Source: Sinorhizobium kostiense
GTDB taxonomy: Bacteria; Pseudomonadota; Alphaproteobacteria; Rhizobiales; Rhizobiaceae
Assembly: GCF_017874595.1 (NCBI RefSeq)
Contig: NZ_JAGILA010000001.1
Span: forward strand, 620,001 to 684,000
DNA: 64,000 bases
Direction: 5' to 3'
The position numbers and the translations under genes were made by a program. The first letter of the stretch is position 1. The number at the start of each line of letters is the position of its first letter. The notes beneath the pieces are model-generated. The model was not told the DNA's origin. It was given only the letters and a program-made list of their open reading frames with translations, and did not search any database. Shown one piece after another: positions 19,672 through 28,827 of this stretch.

Positions 19672-20886
19672 ATGGCTGGACTGGATTACGACTATTGCAT
19701 CATCGGCGGCGGCATTGTCGGCCTTGCGACCGCAATGGCGGTGCAGCGGCGAGAGCCCGGCGCGCGGTTGATCCTGTTGGAAAAGGAACAGGCGCCGGCC
19801 ATGCACCAGACGGGTCACAATAGCGGGGTGATCCATGCCGGGGTCTATTACCAGCCCGGCTCGCTGAAAGCGCGGCTCTGCCGGGAAGGTGCCGAGGCGA
19901 CGAAGGCGTTCTGCCGGCAAAAGTCAATCCGCTTCGAGGAATGCGGCAAGCTGCTGGTCGCGACCGATGCCCTGGAAATGCAGCGGATGGTGGACCTCGC
20001 GGCGCGGGCTGAGCGAAACGAAATCCGTTTCGAGCCGCTTAGCCGGGACCGGCTGAAGGCAAGGGAGCCGGAGATCGCCGGCCTCGGCGCCCTGTTCGTC
20101 CCCGCCACTGGAATCGTCGACTATGCGCAAGTGTGCCGCGCCATGGCCGAGGAGGTCAGGGCGGCGGGCGGCATTCTTCAGTTTGGAGCGACGGTTAGCG
20201 CGATCCACGAGGAAGATGCCGCTGTCGTCGTGCAAGCGGGCGAACACGTGGTGCGCGCCGGCCGCCTCGTTGCATGTGCCGGCCTGCAATCGGACCGGCT
20301 GGCGCGGCTCGCCGGCCTGGCGATCAATCACAGGATCGTACCGTTTCGCGGCGAATACTACACCTTGCCGAAGAGCCGATCCGACATCGTTCGGCACCTG
20401 ATCTATCCCATCCCCGATCCGGATCTGCCCTTTCTTGGTGTTCACCTCACGCGGATGATCGACGGGAGCGTGACGGTCGGTCCGAACGCGGTGTTGGGCT
20501 TTGCCCGCGAAGGCTATCGCAAGGGCAGCGTGAATCTCCCGGATGTAACCGAGATGATCCGGTTTCCTGGGTTCTGGAGCGTTTTGCGCCGCAACTGGCG
20601 GTCTGGCCTGGACGAGATGCTCGGGTCGCTGTCGCGGCGCCGCTATCTCGAGAAATGCCGGAAATATTGCCCGTCGCTGACCTTGGCGGATCTCGGCAGG
20701 CCGGGTGCAGGAATACGTGCCCAGGCAGTCTTGCGCGACGGCACGCTCGTCCACGATTTCCTCTTCATCGGCACGGAGCGGATGCTCCATGTCTGCAACG
20801 CGCCGTCTCCTGCGGCGACCTCGGCCATTCCCATTGCCAACATGATCGTCGACCGCCTGTTCGAAGGCCGCTTCAAGGCGGCGTGA
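19672..20886 (+). CDS. lhgO: L-2-hydroxyglutarate oxidase/dehydrogenase LhgO
   Basis: 404 aa FAD enzyme. The N-terminal dinucleotide motif is IIGGGIVGLATA (GGGIVG at 13-18), followed by LLEKEQAPAMHQTGHNSGVI and HAGVYYQPGS, which are signatures of LhgO. Other matches are GKLLVATD, FVPATGIVDYAQVCRAM, PFRGEYYTL and LGVHLTRMIDGSVTVGPNA. It oxidises L-2-hydroxyglutarate to 2-oxoglutarate and passes electrons to the respiratory chain. The longer ORF start at 19366 overlaps the rhomboid gene and was rejected. Confidence 0.9.
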   Translation: MAGLDYDYCIIGGGIVGLATAMAVQRREPGARLILLEKEQAPAMHQTGHNSGVIHAGVYYQPGSLKARLCREGAEATKAFCRQKSIRFEECGKLLVATDALEMQRMVDLAARAERNEIRFEPLSRDRLKAREPEIAGLGALFVPATGIVDYAQVCRAMAEEVRAAGGILQFGATVSAIHEEDAAVVVQAGEHVVRAGRLVACAGLQSDRLARLAGLAINHRIVPFRGEYYTLPKSRSDIVRHLIYPIPDPDLPFLGVHLTRMIDGSVTVGPNAVLGFAREGYRKGSVNLPDVTEMIRFPGFWSVLRRNWRSGLDEMLGSLSRRRYLEKCRKYCPSLTLADLGRPGAGIRAQAVLRDGTLVHDFLFIGTERMLHVCNAPSPAATSAIPIANMIVDRLFEGRFKAA

Positions 20887-20929
20887 CGGCGGGTTCGCCA
20901 GCCACACTCGGCAACCAGCGCCTTACCTA

Positions 20930-21032
20930 CTGCATGTCTCCCTAAACCGACCTCGATTTAGGGACAAAGACATGCAGCGATTCAAATTGCTACAGCGACC
21001 TTTGCGCGTCTGAAAAGACGCGCGGTGCTGTT
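20930..21032. repeat. Rhizobial intergenic palindromic repeat, copy 1 (two hairpins)
   Basis: The outer arms GCATGTCT (20932-20939) and AGACATGC (20968-20975) enclose CCTAAA/TTTAGG. A second hairpin, GCGCGTCT-GAAA-AGACGCGC, lies at 21004-21023. A related copy is at 42790-42871. It lies between lhgO and the tRNA gene. This type of sequence is widespread between Sinorhizobium genes. A further small hairpin (CTGTTTGTC/GACAAACAG, 21028-21054) sits just 3' of the tRNA. Confidence 0.8.
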
Positions 21033-21059
21033 TGTCTCCGGGATGGACAAACAGGATAA

Positions 21060-21150
21060 TGGCGGAGAGGAAGGGATTCGAACCCTCGATGCGCTTTTGG
21101 CGCATACTCCCTTAGCAGGGGAGCGCCTTCGACCACTCGGCCACCTCTCC
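21060..21150 (-). tRNA. tRNA-Ser (anticodon GCU)
   Basis: On the minus strand the transcript begins GGAGAGGTGGCCGAGTGG and folds with acceptor GGAGAGG/CCTCTCC. The anticodon stem CTCCC/GGGAG encloses loop CTGCTAA, giving anticodon GCU for AGC/AGU codons. The long variable arm of class II tRNAs (TATGCGCCAAAAGCGCATC) is clear, the T arm is GAGGGTTCGAATCCCTT, and CCA is encoded. Length is 91 nt including CCA. Confidence 0.97.
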
Positions 21151-21273
21151 GCTTTAGTCTCCAGAATAATATGTAGAGACGCCGAAGCCAAATCGAACGG
21201 ACGTGCGCCGACGTTAGGGTTGGACCGCCGGCAAGCGAACTCGCCGCACATGTCGCGACCGGCAACTTCGATG

Positions 21274-22638
21274 TCAGTCCTCGCCGGTAACGCTTCGGCG
21301 CACATAATCCGACCGGTTGATGCCGTGGCGCTGGAGCTTGTCATAGAAGGTCTTGCGCGGAATGCCGAGCGATTGAAGCGTTGACCTGACGTCGCCGTTA
21401 TGGGCTGCCAGTGCCTCCTTCAGGATCTCCGACTCGTAGCGCTCGAGCCGTTCGGGCAGGCTGCCGCCGTCACTCGTGGGGCCGGCGGCGGTCCTCCCGG
21501 CCTTGTCCTCGACTCCGAGCGCCACCCGCTCGGCGAAGTGGGAGAGTTCGCGCACATTGCCGGGCCACGCGTGCGACATCAGGTGGTCGCGAACGGCCGC
21601 GGAGATTTCCGGCACGTCACGGCCGAACCGTTCGGCGGCACGTCTCAGGAAATGCGCGAAGAGCAGAGGGATATCCTCGCGGCGTTCGCGCAATGGCGGG
21701 ATCGACAGGGTGACGACGTTCAGCCGGTAATAGAGATCCTCGCGGAAATCGCCGCGCTCCGCCGGATCGCCGAGATCGATCTTCGCGGCGGCAACGACCC
21801 GGATGTCGACGGGGCGGGTGAGGTTGGTGCCGAGCGGCGTGATTTCGCGCGCTTCGAGCACGCGCAGCATCTTGACCTGCGTCGCCGGCGGCATCGCTTC
21901 GATCTCGTCCAGGAAGAGCGTGCCGCCGCTCGCGTGCTCGATCCTGCCGATGCGCTTCTTCACCGCGCCGGTGAAGGCGCCGGGCTCGTGGCCGAAGAGC
22001 TCGCTCTCGATCACCGTTTCCGGAAGCGCGCCGCAATTGAGCGCGACGAAATTGCCGTTTCGCCTGCGGCTCCACTGGTGCAGGAGCGTCGCCACGACCT
22101 CCTTGCCGCTGCCCGTCTCGCCGGCGACGAGCACGTCGACATCCGTGCCCGCAATGTGTTTCAGCATCTGCCGCAGCCGTTCCATCACCGGCGTCTGTCC
22201 GATCAGCGGCAGGCTGTCGGAGGCGGCCTCCGCCGCCTGGCGCAGCGCCCGGTTCTCCATCACCAGGCGGCGCTTCTCATCCGCGCGGCGCGCGCTCTGC
22301 GCCAGCCGGTCGGCGGCAAAGGGCTTGGCGATGAAGTCATAGGCGCCGTCCTGGATGGCCTGCACCGCCATCGGTATGTCGCCATGTCCGGTCACCAGGA
22401 TCACAGGCAGATCCGGGTCGAGATTGGCGACCTTGCGGAAGAAGGTCAGCCCGTCCATCCCCGGCATGCGGATATCGCTGATGACGACGCCGTCGAAGTC
22501 GGGACTCAAGGCTGCAAGCGCCTCCGTCGCGCTGGCAAAAGGCGAGACGATGAAGCCGGCAAGTTCCAGGGTTTGCTGCATCGCCTTGCGCAGGTCTCGA
22601 TCGTCGTCGATCAGGAATACGGACGAAATTCGGCTCAT
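21274..22638 (-). CDS. dctD: C4-dicarboxylate response regulator DctD (NtrC family)
   Basis: 454 aa. The receiver domain has phosphoacceptor D55 ([10 protein letters not shown]) and K105. The AAA+ domain has Walker A GETGSGKE at 173-180 and the sigma-54-contact GAFTGA loop at 220-225. The Fis-like C terminus ([20 protein letters not shown]) binds DNA. When phosphorylated by DctB it activates dctA from the sigma-54 promoter at 24628-24643. It overlaps dctB by 4 nt, and order and sequence match the rhizobial dct locus. Confidence 0.96.
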   Translation of the reverse strand: MSRISSVFLIDDDRDLRKAMQQTLELAGFIVSPFASATEALAALSPDFDGVVISDIRMPGMDGLTFFRKVANLDPDLPVILVTGHGDIPMAVQAIQDGAYDFIAKPFAADRLAQSARRADEKRRLVMENRALRQAAEAASDSLPLIGQTPVMERLRQMLKHIAGTDVDVLVAGETGSGKEVVATLLHQWSRRRNGNFVALNCGALPETVIESELFGHEPGAFTGAVKKRIGRIEHASGGTLFLDEIEAMPPATQVKMLRVLEAREITPLGTNLTRPVDIRVVAAAKIDLGDPAERGDFREDLYYRLNVVTLSIPPLRERREDIPLLFAHFLRRAAERFGRDVPEISAAVRDHLMSHAWPGNVRELSHFAERVALGVEDKAGRTAAGPTSDGGSLPERLERYESEILKEALAAHNGDVRSTLQSLGIPRKTFYDKLQRHGINRSDYVRRSVTGED

Positions 22639-24509
22639 CGCGCATCAGCCTTCTGCAATTGGACAGTGAATGTCGTTCCGGATGGGCCGCTTTCGACCTC
22701 GATCCGGCCGCCATAGTCCGAAACGATTTCCTGGGAGATCGCGAGGCCGAGACCAAGGCCTTCTTCCTTCGAGGTGTTGAAGGGCGTGAACAGCTCGTCG
22801 CGAATGGCGGCGGGGATGCCGGGCCCATTGTCGGCGACGATGAGCGAAATTCCGCCGGCCCGCTCCTCGCAGCTGACCCGTATTTCGCCATGGTCGCGGT
22901 CGCCGATCGCTTCGAGCGCGTTCTGGAGGAGGTTGATCAACACCTGCTCCAGCCGGATCCGGTGCCCAAGCGCCTTCAGGCCGTCGGGCGGAAAATCGAT
23001 CCCGATCGCGTCCATGCGCCCGGCAAACCGGCTGCGCAAGAGCATGAGTGCGCCCTCGATGACGTCCTTGATTGCCGTCGGCTCGGCGGCGAAATGGCCT
23101 TTGCGGGCGAAGCGGCGCAGCTCGTCGGTGATGGCCCCGACCCGCTCGGTGAGTTCGGCAATGCTCTCCATGTTTTCCGCCGCCGTCGCGCTCTGGCCGC
23201 GTTCCAGGAAGGTGCGGGCATTGTCGGCATAGGCGCGGATCGTGGCGACCGGCTGGTTGATCTCGTGGGCGACCCCGGCGGCGACCTGGCCGAGAATTGC
23301 GAGCCGGTTCGCCTGCACGAGATCCTGCTGGACAGTCTGCAGCTTCTCCGTCGTCTGGCGATGATCGGTGATTTCGGCCTCGAGGCGGTCGCGCGCCATG
23401 CGTAGGTCACGCGTTCGCTCCTCCACTTTCGCTTCGAGCTCGCTGCTCCTCTGTCGTTCTGCTGCCGAGCGGATCGCGGTCACCTGGCGGCGGCGGAGCA
23501 GAAAGGCGGCGAGGGCGATGAGCGGCACCAGCGCCGCAAGCACCAACAGCCGGGCTTCGCGCGCGCCCGCCGCAAGCGCAGCCGCCATCGGCGATAGCAG
23601 TTCGAGCCGCCAGTCCGTCGTCGGCACCATCGTCTCGACGCGCAGGAACCTCTCGGCCCTGCGCCCGGGCAGCAGGGCATCAAGAGTGGAGGAGCCGTCC
23701 GGCATTGCTTCAACCTTCGCGAAGGGCAGCGGCAGGAGGGGCGCGTCGCCGAATTGCAGGCTTTCGCGAATGGCAGCAAGCCGATCCTCGGCGATCGGTT
23801 TTGTCGTCATGAAGCGCCAGGACGGCAGGCTGGTGATGAGCACGATGCCGCGCCGGTCGGTGACATAGGTCGGCTTGTTCGAGACGCGCCAGTCGGCTTC
23901 GAGACTGTCGAATTCGAGCTTGGCGACGATGACGCCGAGCGGACCGCTGGGCCCGTCAACGCGCCGGGAAATATAGAGCCCGGGTTGCCCGCTGACCGTT
24001 CCCATGGCGAAGTGCTCGGCTCCGCCATCGCGGATCGCGAGGCGAAAATAATCGCGGAAGGCATAATTATTGCCGACAAAGCTCGTCGGCTCCCGCCAAT
24101 TGCTGGCGGCAACGGCGAAGCCATCGAGGCGGATCAGATAGACGACCGCCGTCTCGGCGCTCGCCGCCAGGCTTTCGAGCTTCCGGTTGATGCGGCCGAA
24201 GGCGGCCTCGTCCGGCGCTGCCAGCGCGTCGCGAATGGCCGTGTCGTCGGCGAGCACCAGCGGAAGCGTCCGCTGTCTTTCGACAACCGCTCTCAGCAGC
24301 GAAGCCTTGAGGCTCGCATCGATGCGGCCTTGCACTGCGAGGGTTTCGAGCGCGTTTGTCCGCCCATATTGGCCTGCGAGCAGGAAACTGAACGCCACAA
24401 GGGCAAGGACCGTGGCGACGAAGAGCAGCCACACCCGCCGCGCGTGCCGGCGAAGTGCGCTGAGGTCGTCCGCGGCCGGAGCTCCTTTGAACATGGCAGC
24501 ATTGTGCAT
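22635..24509 (-). CDS. dctB: C4-dicarboxylate sensor histidine kinase DctB
   Basis: 624 aa from ATG 24507-24509 (or 619 aa from 24494), close to the known length of about 620. A transmembrane helix (about residues 25-45) precedes a periplasmic double-PAS/Cache sensor for succinate, fumarate or malate, and a second helix lies near 318-338. A coiled-coil linker follows, then the HisKA domain with H415 ([15 protein letters not shown]) and an HATPase domain with N, G1 and G2 boxes ([28 protein letters not shown]). The longer ORF to 24593 was rejected because it would swallow the DctD palindrome. Confidence 0.94.
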   Translation of the reverse strand: MHNAAMFKGAPAADDLSALRRHARRVWLLFVATVLALVAFSFLLAGQYGRTNALETLAVQGRIDASLKASLLRAVVERQRTLPLVLADDTAIRDALAAPDEAAFGRINRKLESLAASAETAVVYLIRLDGFAVAASNWREPTSFVGNNYAFRDYFRLAIRDGGAEHFAMGTVSGQPGLYISRRVDGPSGPLGVIVAKLEFDSLEADWRVSNKPTYVTDRRGIVLITSLPSWRFMTTKPIAEDRLAAIRESLQFGDAPLLPLPFAKVEAMPDGSSTLDALLPGRRAERFLRVETMVPTTDWRLELLSPMAAALAAGAREARLLVLAALVPLIALAAFLLRRRQVTAIRSAAERQRSSELEAKVEERTRDLRMARDRLEAEITDHRQTTEKLQTVQQDLVQANRLAILGQVAAGVAHEINQPVATIRAYADNARTFLERGQSATAAENMESIAELTERVGAITDELRRFARKGHFAAEPTAIKDVIEGALMLLRSRFAGRMDAIGIDFPPDGLKALGHRIRLEQVLINLLQNALEAIGDRDHGEIRVSCEERAGGISLIVADNGPGIPAAIRDELFTPFNTSKEEGLGLGLAISQEIVSDYGGRIEVESGPSGTTFTVQLQKADAR

Positions 24510-24534
24510 GTTTTCGCCCACTGCGCCAGTGAGC

Positions 24535-24554
24535 CTGTGCGGATTTCCGCACAG
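24535..24554. promoter_or_regulatory. DctD upstream activating sequence for dctA
   Basis: CTGTGCGGATTTCCGCACAG is a 20-bp palindrome with only the central bases asymmetric. It matches the form of known DctD sites and lies about 74-109 bp upstream of the sigma-54 promoter. A second inverted repeat, CTTGGC (24569-24574) / GCCAAG (24589-24594), may be part of the weaker promoter-proximal site. Confidence 0.85.
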
Positions 24555-24627
24555 ACTTGCCGGATGAGCTTGGCCTCCAGACGAAAAAGCCAAGTCTTTT
24601 CAAATCATTGTTTCCGTCGTGCCCGGT

Positions 24628-24643
24628 TGGCACGCAGGTTGCT
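24628..24643 (+). promoter_or_regulatory. Sigma-54 (-24/-12) promoter of dctA
   Basis: TGGCACGCAGGTTGCT matches the consensus TGGCAC-N5-TTGC exactly, with GG at 24629-24630 and GC at 24641-24642, 10 nt apart. It lies about 100 bp before the dctA start and downstream of the DctD palindrome. Confidence 0.95.
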
Positions 24644-24739
24644 CAATAGCTCCACAAGGCAGCAGCGGCTGTCGATCTTCAAGCGGCCCGGGAGGCCGGC
24701 AGGTTGCCGGACTGGGCCATCGACGTGGAGGACATCGTC

Positions 24740-26065
24740 ATGATCATCGAGCATTCCGCGGAAGTCCGCGGCAAGACACCCTTTTATCGCCATCTTTATG
24801 TCCAGGTGCTGGCCGCGATCGTCGCGGGCATCCTGCTCGGGCATTTCTACCCGGATATTGGAACGGAGCTGAAGCCGCTCGGCGACGCCTTCATCAGGCT
24901 CGTCAAGATGATCATAGCGCCGGTCATCTTTCTGACCGTGGCAACCGGCATTGCCGGCATGACCGACCTTGCCAAGGTCGGGCGCGTCGCCGGCAAGGCG
25001 ATGATCTACTTTCTGACCTTCTCGACGCTGGCGCTCGTCGTCGGCCTCGTGGTCGCCAATTTCGTGCAGCCCGGCGCCGGCATGCATATCGACCCTGCCT
25101 CCCTCGATGCGAAGGCGGTGACCAGCTATGCCGAGAAAGCGCATGAGCAGTCGATCACCGGCTTCCTGATGAACATCATCCCGACGACCCTCGTCGGCGC
25201 TTTCGCCGAGGGCGACATCCTGCAGGTGCTGTTCATTTCCGTTCTTTTCGGCCTTTCGCTGGCGATGGTCGGCAAGAAGGCGGAGCCAGTCGTTGACTTC
25301 CTGCAGGCTCTGACCTTGCCGATCTTCCGGCTGGTTGCAATCCTGATGAAGGCAGCCCCGATCGGTGCCTTCGGCGCCATGGCCTTCACCATCGGCAAGT
25401 ACGGCGTCTCCTCGATCGCCAACCTCGCCATGCTGATCGGCACCTTCTACCTGACCTCGTTCCTGTTCGTCTTCGTTGTGCTTGGCGCGGTCGCCCGCTA
25501 CAACGGCTTCTCGATCGTCTCGCTCATCCGCTACATCAAGGAAGAGCTGCTTCTGGTCCTCGGCACGTCCTCCTCCGAAGCGGCGCTTCCGGGCCTGATG
25601 AACAAGATGGAGAAGGCCGGCTGCAAGCGCTCCGTCGTCGGTCTCGTCATACCGACCGGCTATTCCTTCAACCTCGACGGAACCAACATCTACATGACGC
25701 TTGCGGCGCTCTTCATCGCCCAGGCGACCGACACGCCGCTCTCCTTCGGCGACCAGGTCCTGCTCTTGCTCGTCGCGATGCTGAGCTCGAAGGGCGCGGC
25801 CGGCATTACCGGCGCCGGCTTCATCACGCTCGCCGCGACCCTCTCCGTGGTACCGGCTGTCCCGGTCGCCGGCATGGCGCTGATCCTCGGCATCGACCGT
25901 TTCATGTCCGAGTGCCGGGCGCTCACCAATTTTGTCGGCAATGCCGTTGCGACGCTCGTCGTGGCAAAGTGGGAAGGGGAACTGGATCAGGCACAGCTCT
26001 CCGTCGCGCTTGGCGGAGAGATGCCCACGGCTGAAGCGATCCCAGTCGTGCAGCCGGCTGAATAA
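24740..26065 (+). CDS. dctA: C4-dicarboxylate/H+ or Na+ symporter DctA
   Basis: 441 aa from ATG 24740 ([20 protein letters not shown]), with GGAGG upstream, matching the start and length of S. meliloti DctA. Multi-spanning member of the DAACS/glutamate-transporter fold. The re-entrant loop [16 protein letters not shown] and the [18 protein letters not shown] stretch bind the substrate. It imports succinate, fumarate and malate, which fuel nitrogen-fixing bacteroids in rhizobia. Expression depends on DctB/DctD and sigma-54. The 3' part has a decayed relative at about 27548-27728. Confidence 0.97.
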   Translation: MIIEHSAEVRGKTPFYRHLYVQVLAAIVAGILLGHFYPDIGTELKPLGDAFIRLVKMIIAPVIFLTVATGIAGMTDLAKVGRVAGKAMIYFLTFSTLALVVGLVVANFVQPGAGMHIDPASLDAKAVTSYAEKAHEQSITGFLMNIIPTTLVGAFAEGDILQVLFISVLFGLSLAMVGKKAEPVVDFLQALTLPIFRLVAILMKAAPIGAFGAMAFTIGKYGVSSIANLAMLIGTFYLTSFLFVFVVLGAVARYNGFSIVSLIRYIKEELLLVLGTSSSEAALPGLMNKMEKAGCKRSVVGLVIPTGYSFNLDGTNIYMTLAALFIAQATDTPLSFGDQVLLLLVAMLSSKGAAGITGAGFITLAATLSVVPAVPVAGMALILGIDRFMSECRALTNFVGNAVATLVVAKWEGELDQAQLSVALGGEMPTAEAIPVVQPAE

Positions 26066-26100
26066 CGCAAACTTTCGCGGCGCGACCACAGTATCGTGGA

Positions 26101-26137
26101 AAAGCGCGGCCTGCTTGGCAGGCCGCGCTTTGCTTTT
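26101..26137 (+). terminator. Rho-independent terminator of dctA
   Basis: A perfect 14-bp stem AAAGCGCGGCCTGC / GCAGGCCGCGCTTT with a TTG loop is followed by TGCTTTT, 36 bp after the dctA stop. Confidence 0.93.
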
Positions 26138-26308
26138 GGGCGATGGCTGTGACGGGATGAACTGCTGCCGGCGCATATTTTTTTCGGTTGATGCTTCCGG
26201 AGGACTGCTGCCTCGAGATGAGGCGTGGTAATGAAGCTGCTGAGTTGCGTTCAGTGCTGAGACCTCTGTTGTCCCTTGCTGGCCGCCCCAATAGAGGTCG
26301 GCCGACCT

Positions 26309-27289
26309 ATGCCTTACCTTCCCCCCGGCGTTCGGGAGATGCCCGATGAGTCCGGCTTCCACGACGATGCAATCGTCCCGGTTGCCTTGACAATCAAGGA
26401 AGTCCTGCAAAATCCCCGTTTCGGAGGCGCGCTCAGGGATGCCGCGCTGACACTTGTTGCGATTCACGACGAAGCGCCGCGAATCGTGCGTTATGTCGCA
26501 AACATGCAGAAATGGCTGCTGACCCAGGCCATTCTCGCGCTTCATTTCGAGCACGCCACCGATCCCTCGCGTCCTGGCCTTACTGCCGCAAACCTGGTGG
26601 CGTTTCTGGTCGACAACAACGTCGCGAGCAAGAACACCGCCGTCGCCCATCTCGCCGAGATGCGCAATTACCGCCTCTTGCTCGACGTCGAGGGGTCAGG
26701 CGACAGGCGCTCTCGTCCGCTCAGGGTGGCCGATATCGCCGAAAGGCTCATTCGCGAGTGGTTCGACGGACACCTGAGATCGCTCGATGCGCTTGACCAG
26801 GGGACCCGATGCGCACAGTCGATGGCCGATCGGCGCTTGCTCTGGCACGCGCATCCGAAACTGGCGCGGGGGTTGTTCTATGATCCGGGCTGGTGCGAGC
26901 CGCCGGAAACGGTCGGGGCCTTCGTCCGGACCGGATCGGGCAGCAACATCCTCCATGACCTGATGTCGAGACTGCCGCCAGACCATGAGCCGGAAGCGCG
27001 GACATGGATCGGCGACTTGCGGATCAGCGAACTTACGCGGCGTTACATCATTTCACGGAGCCACGCGCAGCGCGTATTTGCGCGTGCGCGTGCGCTTGAC
27101 ATCATCGGCTGGGAACGGCCCGGCAACAGCGGTGCCTTCTGGGTATCCGAGCGATTGATTTCTGACTACCGCCACTGGCAGGCAGTCAAGTTCTCTGCCA
27201 TCGACGAGGCATTCCAGTGGGCGCGGGGTCACCTTTGCGGTTCACGCCCTCTGGAAAAGATGAAGAAATTTTTTCGTAATGAAAATTGA
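26309..27289 (+). CDS. Unknown protein with possible winged-helix segment
   Basis: 326 aa from ATG 26309 (MPYLPPGVREMPDESG), with GAGGTCGG upstream. No named family was recognised. It is soluble and Arg/Ala-rich. The stretch near residues 85-125 (LTAANLVAFLVDNNVASKNTAVAHLAEMRNY, helical and HTH-like) and that near 235-275 (LRISELTRRYIISRSHAQRVFARARALDIIGW) resemble MarR/winged-helix DNA-binding segments. A regulator role is therefore possible but unproven. It lies between dctA and the dctA remnant. The end (KMKKFFRNEN) is unusually Lys/Asn-rich for the region. Confidence 0.55.
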   Translation: MPYLPPGVREMPDESGFHDDAIVPVALTIKEVLQNPRFGGALRDAALTLVAIHDEAPRIVRYVANMQKWLLTQAILALHFEHATDPSRPGLTAANLVAFLVDNNVASKNTAVAHLAEMRNYRLLLDVEGSGDRRSRPLRVADIAERLIREWFDGHLRSLDALDQGTRCAQSMADRRLLWHAHPKLARGLFYDPGWCEPPETVGAFVRTGSGSNILHDLMSRLPPDHEPEARTWIGDLRISELTRRYIISRSHAQRVFARARALDIIGWERPGNSGAFWVSERLISDYRHWQAVKFSAIDEAFQWARGHLCGSRPLEKMKKFFRNEN

Positions 27290-27547
27290 TCTGCCACTCG
27301 AAATCCGCTCCAGGGAGCGGATGAATCTGCAATTCCGTATTCCAAGCTCGCTCGGCAAACAAAGCCCCAGCCCGTGTCGGACGAACCTGTTCCCGTTCCC
27401 TACCACTGAAGTATTAGGGGTGCGCAGCCTCATTTTTGGGTGAATTGTCGTTTCCTGCCACATTCGTACGGAGACGCGATCGGGCTCTTGCCGAGACTTG
27501 CTCGAGAGGCTTCGCCGAAGGTGCGGGCGCTTAAGTCGGGGATCAGC

Positions 27548-27728
27548 CGTTGCGATTGCCGGCATGGCGCGGATCTCGGCATCCGATCGTTTTCTGTCCG
27601 AGTGCCGCGCAATGACCAATTTTGTCGGTAATTCAATTGCGACGCTGGTGGTGGCGAAGCCGGGAAGGAGCTCTACAGGGAGCCAGCTTTCCAGCGCATT
27701 TCGCAGGATCATTCCGGCGGTCGTCTAA
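27548..27728 (+). pseudogene. Remnant of a dctA-like gene (C-terminal end only)
   Basis: Translated in frame, this stretch reads [19 protein letters not shown] then [16 protein letters not shown], matching the DctA C terminus [19 protein letters not shown] and [16 protein letters not shown] at 26 of 35 residues. By hand count about 81 of 105 bases agree. Around 27566-27580 one base is lost and one gained relative to dctA, a short compensated frameshift typical of decay. No upstream 90% of the gene is present and no start with a ribosome site was found. The rest of the 602-bp gap (27290-27891) holds no other gene I can support. Confidence 0.8.
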
Positions 27729-27775
27729 CCAACGGAGCAGTGCCTCCCAGGGCCCGCACGAGAAGTGCGGTTTGG

Positions 27776-27809
27776 CGCGGTCTGGTTCTCCAGGCCGCGC
27801 TCTTTTTTC
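27776..27809 (+). terminator. Terminator left behind the dctA remnant
   Basis: The stem GCGCGGTCTGG / CCAGGCCGCGC (one T-G wobble) with a TTCT loop is followed by TCTTTTTT. The stem resembles the intact dctA terminator (GCGCGGCCTG.../...CAGGCCGCGC), which supports common origin with the remnant. Confidence 0.85.
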
Positions 27810-27891
27810 AGGCGACGCAGGGTTGAGTTCGCAAGACGATACCCCTCTCACCTTGCCGGGGGGCATCCGCATGCCCCATCGTGACCTGGGA

Positions 27892-28827
27892 TCAGATCCC
27901 ATGCAGCACCTGCGTCGCCTTGACGGCGGCAGACGCCCGGTTTTCAACGCCGAGCTTCACATAGATCTGCTCGAGATGCTTGGTGACGGTACGGGCGCTC
28001 AAGCCCAGGATCTCGCCGATGTCGCGGTTGGATTTGCCCTTAGCGATCCAGAGCAGCACTTCCGACTCGCGCTGGGTGAGAAGGAAATGCTGGCGCAGCA
28101 TCTCGTCGTCGCTCATGCCGTTTTCGGCCGTCAGCCGGAACAGATACTCATTGGCGCCGATCGCGCCGAGATAGGAAATTTGCAGGCCCGTCCGCCCCGC
28201 CTGATGCAGCGTGAAGCTGGTCTGCCTCTCGCCACTCTGTTTTTCGCCGCCTCGCCCTTCGCGTTCCCCCATCCAGGCGGCGATGCGTCCGGTCACGACC
28301 GCAAGGCCGTCGTCGCTGCCCGTGGCGGCGTTGACGAGCCGGGTCGCCTGCGGCGTCGACCAGCGCACGGTGCCGTCGCCGCGGACCGCAAGCAGATGCC
28401 GGCCGGCGGCATCGAGCGCGACGCGGGCGCTCTGGGCGGAGCGCGCATTCGAGAGATGGACGCGAATGCGGGCGCGCAGCTCGTCAATGTTGATGGGCTT
28501 GGTCAAATAGTCGACGCCACCTGCCTCGAGCGCGCGCACCACATGTTCCGTCTCCGTAAGCCCGGTCATGAAGACCACGGGAACCTGGGCGACGGAGGCG
28601 TTGGCCTTGAGCCGCACACAGGTCTCGAAACCATCCATGCCGGGCATCACCGCGTCGAGCAGGATGATATCGGGCGTGATACGGTCGGCGATGTTGAGCG
28701 CCGCACTGCCGGAGGTGGCGATCAGCACGGAAAAGCCGGATTGCTCCAGCGCTTCGGTCAGGAAGCCGAGCGCTTCCGGAGAATCGTCCACGATGAGCAC
28801 GATGTCGCGCGGGGTCGCGTCAGCCAC
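27892..28827 (-). CDS. Response regulator with LuxR-type DNA-binding domain
   Basis: 311 aa from a GTG start at 28825-28827 that overlaps the kinase stop by 8 nt. The N-terminal receiver has DD at 14-15, phosphoacceptor D58 (IILLDAVMPGMDG) and K in LTKPINIDE. A middle segment of about 110 residues may be a degenerate PAS-like domain. The C terminus is a LuxR/GerE HTH (LTQRESEVLLWIAKGKSNRD then IGEILGLSARTVTKHLEQIY). It is the output partner of the permease-kinase encoded directly upstream. The organisation resembles CrbR-type regulators, which pair with transporter-kinase fusions, but target genes are unknown. Confidence 0.9.
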   Translation of the reverse strand: MADATPRDIVLIVDDSPEALGFLTEALEQSGFSVLIATSGSAALNIADRITPDIILLDAVMPGMDGFETCVRLKANASVAQVPVVFMTGLTETEHVVRALEAGGVDYLTKPINIDELRARIRVHLSNARSAQSARVALDAAGRHLLAVRGDGTVRWSTPQATRLVNAATGSDDGLAVVTGRIAAWMGEREGRGGEKQSGERQTSFTLHQAGRTGLQISYLGAIGANEYLFRLTAENGMSDDEMLRQHFLLTQRESEVLLWIAKGKSNRDIGEILGLSARTVTKHLEQIYVKLGVENRASAAVKATQVLHGI

